From positions 434,186-498,185 of the forward strand of contig NZ_KB894573.1 in assembly GCF_000374525.1 (NCBI RefSeq): a stretch of DNA of 64,000 bases. Reading direction: 5' to 3'. A program made the translations under genes and the position numbers. Under the pieces are notes generated by a model. The model saw only the letters and a list, made by a program, of their open reading frames with translations, did not search any database and had not been told where the DNA came from. Source of the stretch: Amorphus coralli DSM 19760 (GTDB taxonomy: Bacteria > Pseudomonadota > Alphaproteobacteria > Rhizobiales > Amorphaceae). Shown one piece after another: positions 15,590 to 24,050 of the stretch (positions within the stretch are counted from its first letter, which is position 1; each line of letters begins with the position of its first letter).

Positions 15590-15717
15590 CGCGCGGTTTC
15601 CGGCGGTGCCGACAGGCGCGCCAGGCTCCGGATTGCGGTCACCCCCTTGCCGCTCCGGATGGACGAAGAAAAAAGGGGCTTACCGAGACAGTTCTCGATC
15701 CTGCGACCGATACCCAG

Positions 15718-16299
15718 ATGTTGAAGATTTCCGGCAAGAACATGGATATCGGCACCGCGCTCCGCGAACGCATCCAAGAGCGTGTCGACGAAGCGGTGCG
15801 GAAATATTTCGACGGCGGATACAGCGGCCAGGTCGTTGTCGAGCCCGAGGGCCACGGCTTCAAGACGGACTGCTCGGTCCACCTCGACACCGGCGTCGTG
15901 CTGAAGACCTCCGCCCAGGCCACCGACGCCACGGCGAGCTTCGACCAGGCTGCCGAGCGGGTCGAGAAGCGCCTGCGCCGCTACAAGCGCCGGCTCAAGT
16001 CGCACCAGCCGCAGCCCGGCGCCGAAGAGGCGTTCGAGGCCTCCGCCTTCGTGCTGGCCACGCCGGACGAGGATGAGGAAGTCCCGGTCGACTATTCGCC
16101 GGTGGTCGTCGCCGAAACCGCGACGCACATCCGCACGATGACGGTGGGCATGGCGGTTCTCGATCTCGACCTGACAGAGGCCCCGGTCGTTGTCTTCCGC
16201 AGCGCCGCCAACGGCGCCATCAACGTGGTCTACCGCCGCACCGACGGGAATGTCGGCTGGATCGACCCGGCCTTCGCAGACGGCTCCAAGAGCAGCTGA
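15718..16299 (+). CDS. hpf: Ribosome hibernation-promoting factor, long form
   Basis: 193 residues, so the long HPF type that makes 100S ribosome dimers alone. The N-terminal S30AE domain (1-110) begins LKISGKNMDIGTALRERIQE and ends with the basic helix ERVEKRLRRYKRRLKSH, which sits in the ribosome's decoding groove. After an acidic linker (about 120-130), the C-terminal dimerisation domain has the conserved MTVGMAVLDLDLTEAPVVVF and NVVYRRTDGNVGWIDP. It follows rpoN and precedes ptsN, as in many proteobacteria. ATG start. Confidence 0.95.
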   Translation: MLKISGKNMDIGTALRERIQERVDEAVRKYFDGGYSGQVVVEPEGHGFKTDCSVHLDTGVVLKTSAQATDATASFDQAAERVEKRLRRYKRRLKSHQPQPGAEEAFEASAFVLATPDEDEEVPVDYSPVVVAETATHIRTMTVGMAVLDLDLTEAPVVVFRSAANGAINVVYRRTDGNVGWIDPAFADGSKSS

Positions 16300-16383
16300 T
16301 CCGCATATCGAGCCCCGGCCGCAAGAGCCGCAGCACGTCGCACGTCTGAGCGCTTCCGCTGCGGACCCGAACGGGAATTCGTC

Positions 16384-16845
16384 ATGGAACTCAACGACCT
16401 CTTGAGCCTTGAGGGCGTCGTGCCCGCGTTGAAGGCCCAGAGCAAGAAGCAGGTCCTTCAGGAGATGGCGGCCAAGGCCGCCTCCCTCACCGGCCTGCCG
16501 GAACGCGAGATTTTCGACACGCTCCTGCACCGCGAGCGGCTCGGCTCCACCGGCATCGGCGATGGCATCGCCATTCCGCACGGCAAGCTCGTCCAGCTCG
16601 GCGGCATCGTCGGCGTGTTCGCCCGGCTCGACCGGCCGGTGGACTTCGACAGCCTCGACGACCAGCCGGTCGATCTCGTCTTCCTGCTGCTTGCGCCGGA
16701 GGGCGCGGGCGCCGACCATCTCAAGGCGCTGGCCCGGATCGCGCGCGTCTTGCGCGACGGCGAGACCGCCGCCAAGCTGCGCGCCTCGCGCGAGTCCGCC
16801 GCGCTCTATGCCCTGCTCACGCACCCCTCGGCCACGGTCGAGTGA
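16384..16845 (+). CDS. ptsN: PTS IIA-like nitrogen-regulatory protein
   Basis: 153 residues, a single PTS EIIA domain of the Ntr type. The phosphoryl-accepting His66 lies in GIAIPHGKL, and the upstream REIFDTLLHRERLGSTGIGDG motif is typical. EIIA-Ntr receives phosphate from PtsP/NPr and signals nitrogen and potassium status; it transports no sugar. It is third in the rpoN-hpf-ptsN run, 84 bp after hpf. Confidence 0.95.
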   Translation: MELNDLLSLEGVVPALKAQSKKQVLQEMAAKAASLTGLPEREIFDTLLHRERLGSTGIGDGIAIPHGKLVQLGGIVGVFARLDRPVDFDSLDDQPVDLVFLLLAPEGAGADHLKALARIARVLRDGETAAKLRASRESAALYALLTHPSATVE

Positions 16846-16935
16846 TGCGCGCCGGCCCGTTGCGCAGCGATCTTTTTTCGCCGCGCGCCGGTGCCCGAAC
16901 TTGCCTTTCTGCGTAAACCGACCGAAGTAAGTGCC

Positions 16936-18348
16936 ATGACGAAGCCCCGCACACTCTACGACAAGATCTGGGACGACCACGTGGTCGATCGGCAGGAGGA
17001 TGGCACCACCCTCCTCTACATCGACCGCCACCTGGTTCACGAAGTCACCAGCCCGCAGGCATTCGAAGGCCTTCGCCTCACCGGCCGCAAGGTTCGCGCG
17101 CCGATGCGCACCCTTGCCGTGGTCGACCACAACGTGCCGACCACCGACCGGTCCCAGGGGATCGAGGATCCGGAATCGGCGATCCAGGTCGCGCAGTTGG
17201 GCGAGAACGCCAAGGAATTCGGCATCGAGTACTACAACGAGCTCGATCCGCGTCAGGGCATCGTGCACATCGTCGGTCCCGAGCAGGGCTTCACCCTGCC
17301 CGGCATGACCATCGTGTGCGGCGACAGCCACACCTCCACGCATGGCGCCTTCGGCGCGCTCGCCCACGGCATCGGCACCAGCGAGGTCGAGCACGTGCTC
17401 GCCACGCAGACGCTGTTGCAGCGCAAGGCGAAGAACATGCGCGTGACCGTCGACGGGACCATTCCCGAGGGCGTCACGGCGAAGGACATCATCCTGTCGA
17501 TCATCGGCACCATCGGCACCGCCGGCGGCACCGGCCACGTGATCGAATATGCCGGCGAGGCCATCCGGGCGCTGTCCATGGAAGGCCGCATGACGGTCTG
17601 CAACATGTCCATCGAGGGCGGTGCCCGCGCCGGCATGATCGCGCCGGACGAGGTCACCTACGCCTACATCAAGGACCGTCGCCGCGCGCCGAAGAACGAG
17701 ACCTTCGAGGCCGCCCGCGCCTACTGGGAATCGCTGCCCAGCGACGAGGGTGCGCACTTCGACAGCGAGATCCGTCTCGACGTCGCCAACCTGCCACCCA
17801 TCGTCACCTGGGGCACCTCCCCGGACGCCGTCGCCTCCATCGAGGGCGAGATCCCGAACCCGGCCGACGCGCCCAACGAGGGCAAGCGCCGGGCGATGGA
17901 ACGGGCGCTGGAATATATGGGTCTGACGCCGGGCACGAAGATCAAGGACATCGCGATCGACAAGGCCTTCATCGGCTCGTGCACCAACGGCCGCATCGAG
18001 GACCTGCGGGCCGTGGCCAAGGTGGTCGAGGGCCACCGGGTCCACGAAAGCGTCGAGGCGCTGATCGTTCCGGGCTCCGGTCTGGTGAAGGAGCAGGCGG
18101 AAGCCGAGGGTCTGCACAAGATCTTTCTCGCCGCCGGCTTCGAGTGGCGCGAGCCGGGTTGCTCCATGTGCCTGGCCATGAACGCCGACCGGCTGAAGCC
18201 GGGCGAGCGCTGCGCGTCCACCTCGAACCGCAACTTCGAAGGCCGCCAGGGCTTCCGGGGCCGCACGCATCTCGTGTCGCCGGCCATGGCCGCCGCCGCC
18301 GCGATCGCCGGCCGCTTCGTCGACATCCGGGAATTCGTCAAAGGCTGA
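16936..18348 (+). CDS. leuC: 3-isopropylmalate dehydratase large subunit
   Basis: 470 residues from [17 protein letters not shown], the standard LeuC start; 15 upstream in-frame codons are excluded. It isomerises 2- to 3-isopropylmalate in leucine synthesis, with LeuD (not in this window). Aconitase-fold motifs: [24 protein letters not shown], the 4Fe-4S ligands [13 protein letters not shown] and GCSMCLAMN, and [11 protein letters not shown]. It follows ptsN by 90 bp; leuD is not alongside. A strong bidirectional terminator lies beyond the downstream repeat. Confidence 0.97.
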   Translation: MTKPRTLYDKIWDDHVVDRQEDGTTLLYIDRHLVHEVTSPQAFEGLRLTGRKVRAPMRTLAVVDHNVPTTDRSQGIEDPESAIQVAQLGENAKEFGIEYYNELDPRQGIVHIVGPEQGFTLPGMTIVCGDSHTSTHGAFGALAHGIGTSEVEHVLATQTLLQRKAKNMRVTVDGTIPEGVTAKDIILSIIGTIGTAGGTGHVIEYAGEAIRALSMEGRMTVCNMSIEGGARAGMIAPDEVTYAYIKDRRRAPKNETFEAARAYWESLPSDEGAHFDSEIRLDVANLPPIVTWGTSPDAVASIEGEIPNPADAPNEGKRRAMERALEYMGLTPGTKIKDIAIDKAFIGSCTNGRIEDLRAVAKVVEGHRVHESVEALIVPGSGLVKEQAEAEGLHKIFLAAGFEWREPGCSMCLAMNADRLKPGERCASTSNRNFEGRQGFRGRTHLVSPAMAAAAAIAGRFVDIREFVKG

Positions 18349-18357
18349 GCAACGCCA

Positions 18358-18503
18358 GGAAAAGTGCTCTTGCGGTTTTCCGTCCGGCGTTGCGGGGATC
18401 AGAGCAATCCCAGGCGAAGTGGATACCGGTTCGCCGTCCGGCATTGCGATCTAGAAAGATCCCTCACGCCGAAAGCGCTTCGCGCACCGGCTCCGGATGA
18501 GCG
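18358..18503. repeat. Dispersed intergenic repeat, copy 1
   Basis: Two modules sit between leuC and its terminator. Module A (18358-18387) is CAGGAAAAGTGCTCTTGCGG and onward, found inverted at 20490-20519. Module B (18405-18503) starts CAATCCCAGGCGAAGTGG, continues through GGTTCGCCGTCCGG and CCTCACGCCGAA, and ends at CACCGGCTCCGGATGAGCG. Module B recurs twice in tandem at 20231-20469 and, diverged and inverted, near 52625-52668. No coding signal. Confidence 0.75.
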
Positions 18504-18529
18504 ACGCGAATTCCGCGTGAGGAAAAAAG

Positions 18530-18566
18530 AGAGCCGCATCGCGATCATTGCGATGCGGCTCTTTTC
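18530..18566. terminator. Strong bidirectional terminator
   Basis: A perfect 13-bp stem, AGAGCCGCATCGC (18530-18542) with its complement at 18550-18562 and a 7-nt loop, flanked by AAAAAA on the left and TTTT on the right. It can end leuC transcripts (+) and those of the small secreted-protein gene (-). Confidence 0.85.
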
Positions 18567-18620
18567 TTCTGCGGGTCGCCCCTCCCCGGGGTCGGCAGTT
18601 GGGCTCACCCGGTCAGCCCC

Positions 18621-18980
18621 TTACCGCCAGCGGCGGCCACCGCCGAAGAAGCAGGTCTCGCGCGGGACGATGCGGACGATCTTGCCGCGCGGCGTCCAGC
18701 GGACGATCTTGGTGGAGCGGACGCGACAGACCGGCCGGCCGTAACCGCGGCCATGCCCGCGCCAGTGGCGACGTCCATGGTCGCGCCGGTAATCCCGGCC
18801 CCGGTCGTAGCGGTGGTTGCGGCCGCCGCGGTCGGAGATCTCGACGGCCTTGGAGGTCTTGGACTGGGCGATGGCGGCGACAGCGCCTGCAGTCGGACCG
18901 GCGGCAGCGGCGGGAATCGCCGAAGTGGCGCCGAGCGAGGCAACGGTTGCGAAAACGATCATGGTCTTGCGAAGGATCAT
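18621..18980 (-). CDS. Small secreted Arg/Gly/His-rich protein, paralogue A
   Basis: 119 residues. Residues 1-28 form a clear Sec signal peptide (MILRKTMIVFATVASLG, ending PAAAAG). The mature part is very basic, with a DR/GR-rich middle (YDRGRDYRRDHGRRHWRGHG) and a conserved tail containing one Cys pair: VCRVRSTKIVRWTPRGKIVR then IVPRETCFF. It shares the signal sequence, the Cys-x-V...GK-IVR(M)-IP...C tail and a final aromatic/Trp motif with the gene at 19210-19542, so the two are tandem paralogues. No known domain was recognised; a periplasmic or surface polycation-like protein is possible. Function unknown. Confidence 0.7.
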   Translation of the reverse strand: MILRKTMIVFATVASLGATSAIPAAAAGPTAGAVAAIAQSKTSKAVEISDRGGRNHRYDRGRDYRRDHGRRHWRGHGRGYGRPVCRVRSTKIVRWTPRGKIVRIVPRETCFFGGGRRWR

Positions 18981-19140
18981 CCTTCTGCTCCTCTGGTGGA
19001 GACGGCGCGTCTGCCGTCGATGAGAGGAAGCTAGGCCCCTGCCGCTGAACCCGACCTGAGGCGGCCGTTTATCCGAGGTTCAGGCTGGGAGCCCGGGCTT
19101 CGAGACCGATCGGCGCGCCCCCTGCGAGCGCCGCGCACGC

Positions 19141-19172
19141 AAAAAGGCCGCCCCGGGACTGGCTCGGAGCGG
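19141..19172 (-). terminator. Putative terminator after paralogue B
   Basis: On the minus strand, CCGCTCC pairs (one G-T) with GGGGCGG across a 12-nt loop and is followed by CCTTTTTG. It lies about 40 bp beyond the stop codon at 19210. Confidence 0.6.
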
Positions 19173-19209
19173 CTCTCTCTGGTCGGCTGGGGCGGGCCGG
19201 ACAGGCGCG

Positions 19210-19542
19210 TCAGTGCCAGCGCGGACCGACGGTGCGGCAGCTCTTCTTCGGGATCATGCGGATTACCTTGCCCTGGCGCGTGTGTTCCACAACGCGCACC
19301 TTCTGGACGGTGCACAGCTGGCGTGCCGTGGCGTGGTTGTGGCGCAGCATCCGCCCGCTGCGGCCGTATCGATCGCGGTCGTGATGCGAGCGATGGCCGC
19401 GCACATCGTGAACCTGCACGACACCGGCCTGGGACGCGGCCCCGGCAGACGTCTGCCCCCAGCCGGCGGCTGCGGCCGGGGCGAGGCTAGCCGCGCCCAG
19501 CGAGGCGATCGTGGCGAGGGCGATCATCGACTTGCGGATCAT
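19210..19542 (-). CDS. Small secreted His/Arg-rich protein, paralogue B
   Basis: 110 residues from MIRKSMIALATIASLG; the frame is open 16 codons further upstream, but the signal peptide and the match to paralogue A fix this start. The signal peptide ends near LAPAAAAG. The mature part has a His-rich patch (GHRSHHDRDRYGRSG, then RHNHATARQ) and the tail LCTVQKVRVVEHTRQGKVIR, MIPKKSC, ending GPRWH. The Cys spacing and the GKVIRMIP block match paralogue A (18621-18980). Each copy has its own terminator, so they are separate units. Function unknown; metal or polyanion binding outside the membrane is a guess from composition. Confidence 0.7.
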   Translation of the reverse strand: MIRKSMIALATIASLGAASLAPAAAAGWGQTSAGAASQAGVVQVHDVRGHRSHHDRDRYGRSGRMLRHNHATARQLCTVQKVRVVEHTRQGKVIRMIPKKSCRTVGPRWH

Positions 19543-19782
19543 GTCTCTTCTCCTGTCGCGGCAGCACACCGTGGCCGCCGATGCAGACAACGCTAGCGAT
19601 GGCCGGCTGAACCCGATGTGAGACCGGCATTCATCCGGCGTTCAGGCAGGCGGCCGCCGCAACCTGCCTGTCCGGCATGCGATTGGGACTGGCCATCGCC
19701 GGTCGTTCTGTGCAATCCGACTGGGCTCGAGTTTCGCATTCCCCACCGCGCCTTCCCGCGGCGGCCATCCGAGAGGCAACCC

Positions 19783-20226
19783 ATGGACCTTCAGATCGGC
19801 GTTATCGGCCAGGAATCCGCTCACCAGCTTGCGCCGCTGGTCGCGGCCTATGCCCAGGAGATGCGACGCGGCGCGCCGCGCCGGCCGGACGAGTACTATG
19901 CCGAACTGCTGCTCGCCGATCAGACGGCGGAGCTTCTCGGCGCGAGCCTCGACGGGAAGCTGGTGGGCTTCGCCATCTTCTTCGACCTGCCGGAGACCAT
20001 CAGCGGCCGCCGCGCCGGCCAGCTGGACGATCTCTACGTCTCGCCGGATGCCCGCGACCACGGCGTCGGCCGCAAGATGATCGAGGCGCTGGAGGAGATC
20101 GGCAAGACGCGGGAATGGGCACACCTGCGCTGGCTCGTTCCGGAAACCAACGCCGCCGCCATCGGCCTGTACGAGCGCGTCGCCAAGCCCGCCCCCTGGA
20201 AGAGCTTCGTCATCGAGATTTCGTAA
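19783..20226 (+). CDS. GNAT family N-acetyltransferase
   Basis: 147 residues from MDLQIGVIGQESAHQLAPL, preceded by GAGAGGC. Acetyl-CoA-binding motif A is DDLYVSPDARDHGVGRKM, and motif B is LRWLVPETNAAAIGLYERVA; both are typical GNAT. It probably acetylates a small molecule or protein amine; the substrate cannot be inferred. It lies between the secreted-protein pair and a repeat block, with no operon partner. Confidence 0.88.
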   Translation: MDLQIGVIGQESAHQLAPLVAAYAQEMRRGAPRRPDEYYAELLLADQTAELLGASLDGKLVGFAIFFDLPETISGRRAGQLDDLYVSPDARDHGVGRKMIEALEEIGKTREWAHLRWLVPETNAAAIGLYERVAKPAPWKSFVIEIS

Positions 20227-20230
20227 CGAG

Positions 20231-20519
20231 CAATCCCAGGCGAAGTGGGAACCGGTTCGCCGTCCGGGATTGCGACCAAAGAAACCCCTCACGCCGAATT
20301 CGCTTCGCTCACCGGCTCCGGGTGGGCGCCCTGACCGGGCGGCGCGCAGTCGCGCGCTGACCAAGCAATCCCGGGCGAAGTGGGTACCGGTTCGCCGTCC
20401 GGGATTGCGACCAAAGAAACCCCTCACGCCGAATTCGCTTCGCTCACCGGCTCCGGGTGGGTGCCCTGAGTTTGTTGCGTCGCGATCGCGGACGGAAAAC
20501 CGCAAGAGCACTTTTCCTG
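20231..20519. repeat. Tandem dispersed repeat (two 104-bp copies) plus inverted module A
   Basis: Two near-identical 104-bp copies of module B lie at 20231-20334 and 20366-20469, with a 135-bp period. Each starts CAATCCC(A/G)GGCGAAGTGGG and ends GGCTCCGGGTGGG(C/T)GCCCTGA. At 20490-20519 module A follows in inverse orientation relative to 18358-18387 (ends AAGAGCACTTTTCCTG). The near identity of the tandem copies implies a recent duplication. No coding signal. Confidence 0.8.
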
Positions 20520-20601
20520 CGCTCGCTCGGCGGCGGACCGTCGTCCGCTGGCGGGTGCTGTCCGGCGATGCCTCGTTTGGGTCACAGCGCCAGCCCCCTT
20601 C

Positions 20602-20757
20602 TCCGCTCCTTCCAGCGAAGGCTGGAATCCAGTTGCCGACTCCGCAATGGATGCCGCGGTGGAATGAGGCCCGTTGCCACCGGCAGCGCGCATTCACTTT
20701 CCCTCTCGGCCCGTTCCCCTCTGTATCCACCTTCCAGCCGTCGCTGGAAGGAGCGGA
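20602..20757. repeat. Palindromic intergenic element related to 1727-1821
   Basis: The left end reads TCCGCTCCTTCCAGCGAAGG into CTGGAATCCAG; the right end reads CTTCCAGCCGTCGCTGGAAG then GAGCGGA. The ends are inverted repeats with the same TCCGCTC...CCAG plan as the element at 1727-1821, but the core is longer (about 90 bp). It ends about 40 bp from the ispA stop codon. Confidence 0.65.
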
Positions 20758-20796
20758 GGTTCAGTCGGGTCCGCGCACAGAAACCGCAGCGCCCCC

Positions 20797-21690
20797 CTAC
20801 GCCGTCCGAACCGCCACGAAGCGCGCGGCATCCACCAGCACCGCCGCCGCCTCGCCGTAGGGGGCAAGCGTCTCGCCGGCCTCCACCACCAGCGCGTCGA
20901 GCCTCCGGCGGGCCCAGTCCTCGCCGTGGATCGACACCAGCGTGGCCTTGCCGCGTGCCGCATCCTTGCCGATCCGCTTGCCGACCTCCGCCTCGCTGCC
21001 AGTGACGTCGAGAAGGTCATCGGCGAGTTGGAAGGCCGCGCCGACGATAGCGCCGTATCGCTTGAGCCGCCCCCTGTCCGCCGCGTCCGCGCCGGAGACG
21101 ATGGCCCCCATTTCGCAGGACGCGGCGATCAGTGCGCCCGTCTTGAGGGCCTGCAGCCGCATCACGTCGGCCTCGCCAAGCGCCTCGGCGGCCGTTTCCG
21201 CCTGCAGGTCCAACATCTGCCCGCCGACCATCCCCGCGCTGCCGGCGGCGCGGGCAAGACACAGCACCAGTTCGGCGCGCACCGCCGGGTCGGCATGGGT
21301 GCGCGGCGAGCCGAGGATCTCGAAGGCCACCGTCAGGAGCGCGTCGCCGGCGAGGATCGCGGTGGCCTCGTCGAAGGCCTTGTGGACGGTCGGCCGGCCC
21401 CGGCGCATGTCGTCGTCGTCCATGGCGGGCAGATCGTCGTGGACGAGGCTGTAGCAGTGCACGCATTCCAGCGCGGCCGCCGCAGCCCGCGCCGCCGCCG
21501 GATCTCCCCCCAGGAGCGCGGCCGATTCGATCGCCAGGAACGGACGGAACCGCTTGCCGCCGCCGAGTGCGGCATAGCGGACGGCCTCGGCGATGCGCTC
21601 CGGCCCGTCCTCAGCGGTCGGCAGCAGCGCGTCCAGGGTCTGTTCGGTGACCGTGGCGGCATCGGCCAGGCGGGTCTGGAACGCGGTCAT
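20797..21690 (-). CDS. ispA: Polyprenyl synthetase (farnesyl diphosphate synthase)
   Basis: 297 residues, the length of short-chain trans-prenyl synthases. The first Asp-rich motif is DDLPAMDDDD in CVHCYSLVHDDLPAMDDDDM, the second is DDLLD in GAAFQLADDLLDVTG, and the substrate-binding GGKRFRP is present. The IspA-type FARM with two extra residues suggests farnesyl diphosphate as product (C15), made from IPP and DMAPP for quinones, undecaprenyl and hopanoid precursors. xseB and dxs are not adjacent here. Divergent from mtgA. Confidence 0.93.
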   Translation of the reverse strand: MTAFQTRLADAATVTEQTLDALLPTAEDGPERIAEAVRYAALGGGKRFRPFLAIESAALLGGDPAAARAAAAALECVHCYSLVHDDLPAMDDDDMRRGRPTVHKAFDEATAILAGDALLTVAFEILGSPRTHADPAVRAELVLCLARAAGSAGMVGGQMLDLQAETAAEALGEADVMRLQALKTGALIAASCEMGAIVSGADAADRGRLKRYGAIVGAAFQLADDLLDVTGSEAEVGKRIGKDAARGKATLVSIHGEDWARRRLDALVVEAGETLAPYGEAAAVLVDAARFVAVRTA

Positions 21691-21877
21691 GGACTTTCCT
21701 TCTGGCCTCGTCGCCGGAGCCGGCGCGCCGCATTGCCCGGAGCGCGGGACACGGGCTTCCTGTGCGGTCCGGGCGCGCGTGCGTCAAGGGCGGCGCGCGA
21801 ACCATCGCCAGCCGCGCGAGTTGACGGGAGGGCCGCTTCCGGTCACATCGGGCGCAACCGAGGACTGGATCGCCACC

Positions 21878-22588
21878 GTGTCGGACACCAAGACATCCTC
21901 CCGCCGCCGCACCCGCCTGCTGCGCCGGATCGGCCTCGCCGTCCTGGTGGTGGCAGCGCTGCCCTTCGTCCTGTCCGTCCTCTATTCGGTGGTGAATCCG
22001 GTCTCCACGCTGATGCTGGGGCGCTGGCTGACCGGCCAGTCGGTGAGCCGCGCCTGGGTGCCGCTGGACGAGATCTCACCGCCGCTCATCCGCGCGGTCA
22101 TGGTCTCCGAGGACGCGCGCTTCTGCATGCACTGGGGCGTGGACGTCGCCCAGTTCGCCGACGTCGTGAGCGGCTTTCTCGACGGCGAGGAGACCCGCGG
22201 CGCCAGCACCATCTCCATGCAAACGGCGAAGAATCTCTTCCTCTGGCCGGGCCGCTCCTATGTCCGAAAGGCGCTGGAGTTGCCCATTGCCCTGTGGCTC
22301 GACCTGATTCTCTCAAAGGACCGTGTTTTGGAGATCTATCTCAACATCGCCGAGTTCGCGCCGGGGGTGTTCGGCGTCGAGGCGGGGGCGCAGCACGCCT
22401 TCAACCAGCCGGCATCGGCGATCGGACCACGTGCTGCTGCGCTGATGGCCACCACCCTGCCCAACCCTGCCGCCCGCGATCCGGCCCGCCCTACAGCCAA
22501 CCAGACCCGGCTGGCAACCCGTGTCAGCCGCGAGGTGGCCCGCTCCGATTGGGTGTTCTACTGTCTGGGCCCGCACGCCCGGCCGTGA
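21878..22588 (+). CDS. mtgA: Monofunctional biosynthetic peptidoglycan transglycosylase
   Basis: 236 residues from a GTG start ([11 protein letters not shown]); the open frame upstream overlaps ispA and has no family match. A basic N-terminus and one membrane helix (about 17-40) anchor a GT51 domain with its catalytic Glu in [14 protein letters not shown], the [16 protein letters not shown] motif and [16 protein letters not shown]. It polymerises lipid II into glycan strands at the outer face of the inner membrane. No transpeptidase domain, so monofunctional. Next is rpmF after 196 bp. Confidence 0.94.
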   Translation: MSDTKTSSRRRTRLLRRIGLAVLVVAALPFVLSVLYSVVNPVSTLMLGRWLTGQSVSRAWVPLDEISPPLIRAVMVSEDARFCMHWGVDVAQFADVVSGFLDGEETRGASTISMQTAKNLFLWPGRSYVRKALELPIALWLDLILSKDRVLEIYLNIAEFAPGVFGVEAGAQHAFNQPASAIGPRAAALMATTLPNPAARDPARPTANQTRLATRVSREVARSDWVFYCLGPHARP

Positions 22589-22655
22589 CCGCCGCCTGCG
22601 GGCCGCGTGGGAACCGTGTCGGCGGACGGACACGCGAATTTTCTTTGTGACGTCT

Positions 22656-22683
22656 TTGCAACTGGCGGCACAGTTTGTATATA
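22656..22683 (+). promoter_or_regulatory. Candidate sigma-70 promoter for rpmF
   Basis: TTGCAA (22656-22661), a 16-bp spacer and TATATA (22678-22683), about 100 bp upstream of the rpmF ATG in an AT-richer patch than its surroundings. Confidence 0.5.
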
Positions 22684-22784
22684 CACGCGCTCAATATCCA
22701 AAGTGCATGGACGGTTGCCAAACCCCAGCCCCGGTCTGGGGTGTCGGAGCTTCATGGTCCGCACTGTCCACGAAGGAGACGACA

Positions 22785-22970
22785 ATGGCAGTTCCGAAGC
22801 GCAAGACCACGCGCATGAAGCGCGGCTTCCGCCGTTCGGCTGACGCCCTGGCCCAGCCGAGCTATATCGAGGACAAGGAGTCCGGCGAGCTGCGCCGTCC
22901 GCACCACATCGACCTCAAGACCGGCAAGTATCGCGGTCGCCAGGTGCTGGAGCCGAAGGGCGACGCCTGA
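22785..22970 (+). CDS. rpmF: 50S ribosomal protein L32
   Basis: 61 residues beginning [20 protein letters not shown], the standard alphaproteobacterial L32, with the [19 protein letters not shown] tail. The zinc-binding cysteines of some L32 proteins are absent, as is usual in this class. The ATG follows AAGGAGACG, a near-perfect ribosome site. The longer open frame upstream is not used. mtgA-rpmF adjacency is common in Rhizobiales. Confidence 0.97.
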   Translation: MAVPKRKTTRMKRGFRRSADALAQPSYIEDKESGELRRPHHIDLKTGKYRGRQVLEPKGDA

Positions 22971-23124
22971 GCGTCTCCCTTGCCGGTTCGCCTTCCGGTG
23001 ATGAGCCCGGTCTCATCCCGTCGATCCCGCGCCGTCATGGCGCCGCGCTCCCTGGCATCGCCGATGCCGGGGCGTTTCGCGTTGACGCGCCTTGCCGCGT
23101 GACGGCAGCCGCCAGGAGGCCCGG

Positions 23125-23544
23125 ATGATCTCCGCTATCCCGCTGACCATCGTTCCGCTGATCCTCTACAACGTGATCGCGTTCGTGTTCGCGGGCGGCG
23201 AAGCCACCTCGCCCATCTGGCAGAGCAGCCTGTTCACGCTCACCCTCGCCTCTGGCCAGCCGTGGACACCGACGCTCGCCGGGCTGATCCAGGTGGTCGC
23301 CGTCTGCCTGCTCGGCGCGGAGATCCTCAAGGGCGTGCGCTACCACAAGCGCTCGGTGCTCGACACTCTGGTCTCCACGGTGGTGATGATCGTCTACGTG
23401 GTGGAGTTCCTGGCCGTTTCCGCTGCCGCCACCTCGACCTTCTTCCTGCTGACGGTGATCGCCATCGTCGATGTCGCCGCCGGTGGCGCCATCTCGCTGG
23501 GCGCGACAAAGCGCGGCATGCCGGCCGACGGGGCCGATCACTAG
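23125..23544 (+). CDS. Small four-helix membrane protein of unknown function
   Basis: 139 residues from MISAIPLTIVPLILYNVIAF, with CAGGAGGCCCGG upstream as ribosome site. Four hydrophobic segments are visible, near residues 3-22, 47-70, 82-104 and 106-125, joined by short loops, with the basic turn KGVRYHKRSVLDTLVS. I do not recognise a named family. The next gene (DUF465) begins 37 bp after its stop on the same strand, so they are probably co-transcribed. Both are housekeeping-like in base composition. Confidence 0.75.
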   Translation: MISAIPLTIVPLILYNVIAFVFAGGEATSPIWQSSLFTLTLASGQPWTPTLAGLIQVVAVCLLGAEILKGVRYHKRSVLDTLVSTVVMIVYVVEFLAVSAAATSTFFLLTVIAIVDVAAGGAISLGATKRGMPADGADH

Positions 23545-23581
23545 ATCAGGTCAGGACCCTGGAAGAGGAGCTGACGGATCC

Positions 23582-23818
23582 ATGTCGAACACCCCGCACG
23601 AGCTGGCCGAGGAATTTCCCGAGCACGTCGATGCCATGCATCGCCTCAAGGCCGAGAATGCCCATTTCGCGAGGCTCTCCGACGAGTATCACGAGGTGAA
23701 CCGGGCGGTGCATCGGGCGGAGACGGACGTGGAGCCCACCGACGACGCGCACATGGAAGAGCTGCGCAAGCGCCGGCTGGTCCTTAAGGACGAAATCTAC
23801 GCCATCCTGACGGCCTAG
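23582..23818 (+). CDS. DUF465/YdcH family small protein
   Basis: 78 residues from MSNTPHELAEEFPEHVDAMH. This is the YdcH/DUF465 pattern: HELxEEFPExxxxxHxLKxxxxHFxRLxxEYHEVNxxVHRxE, then a second helix ending LRKRRLVLKDEIYAIL. Two long charged helices should form a hairpin coiled coil. The biochemical role is unknown. It is preceded by AGAGGAGCTG and follows the small membrane protein by 37 bp. Confidence 0.88.
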   Translation: MSNTPHELAEEFPEHVDAMHRLKAENAHFARLSDEYHEVNRAVHRAETDVEPTDDAHMEELRKRRLVLKDEIYAILTA

Positions 23819-23885
23819 GAGGCGATCCGGGCGCCGTTTCCGACGGCGGACCGGACGCCCGGCCGGTGCGCGTCCGCGCGCGCCG

Positions 23886-23925
23886 GATCGCGCGAAATCG
23901 CGCAAGACTGCGCAGGATCGCGCAA
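23886..23925. repeat. Four-unit 10-bp tandem repeat
   Basis: Consecutive decamers GATCGCGCGA, AATCGCGCAA, GACTGCGCAG and GATCGCGCAA, one helical turn each, in the 232-bp gap after the DUF465 gene. No gene covers them. They may form phased protein-binding sites or be a simple slippage repeat. Confidence 0.5.
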
Positions 23926-24050
23926 CGCCCGCGCGGCCTGACCCGCGCACTCGTCACACGCCCCCTATCCTACTGATCCATTTGAGATAATCGGCCTGCG
24001 CAGCCGGATACCCGGGCCGCGCAGCCCGCCCCCGGCGCCTTGCGCAGGCG

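Noticed and set aside
15271..18444. 1057-codon minus-strand open frame across hpf, ptsN and leuC
   Set aside because: Antisense to three clear genes; composition typical of a shadow frame.
20231..20469. Tandem repeats as a CRISPR or satellite array
   Set aside because: Only two units of 104 bp with a 31-bp gap, and a third dispersed copy elsewhere; this is a dispersed intergenic repeat.
20674..22650. 658-codon plus-strand open frame
   Set aside because: Antisense to ispA and out of frame with mtgA; no recognisable protein.
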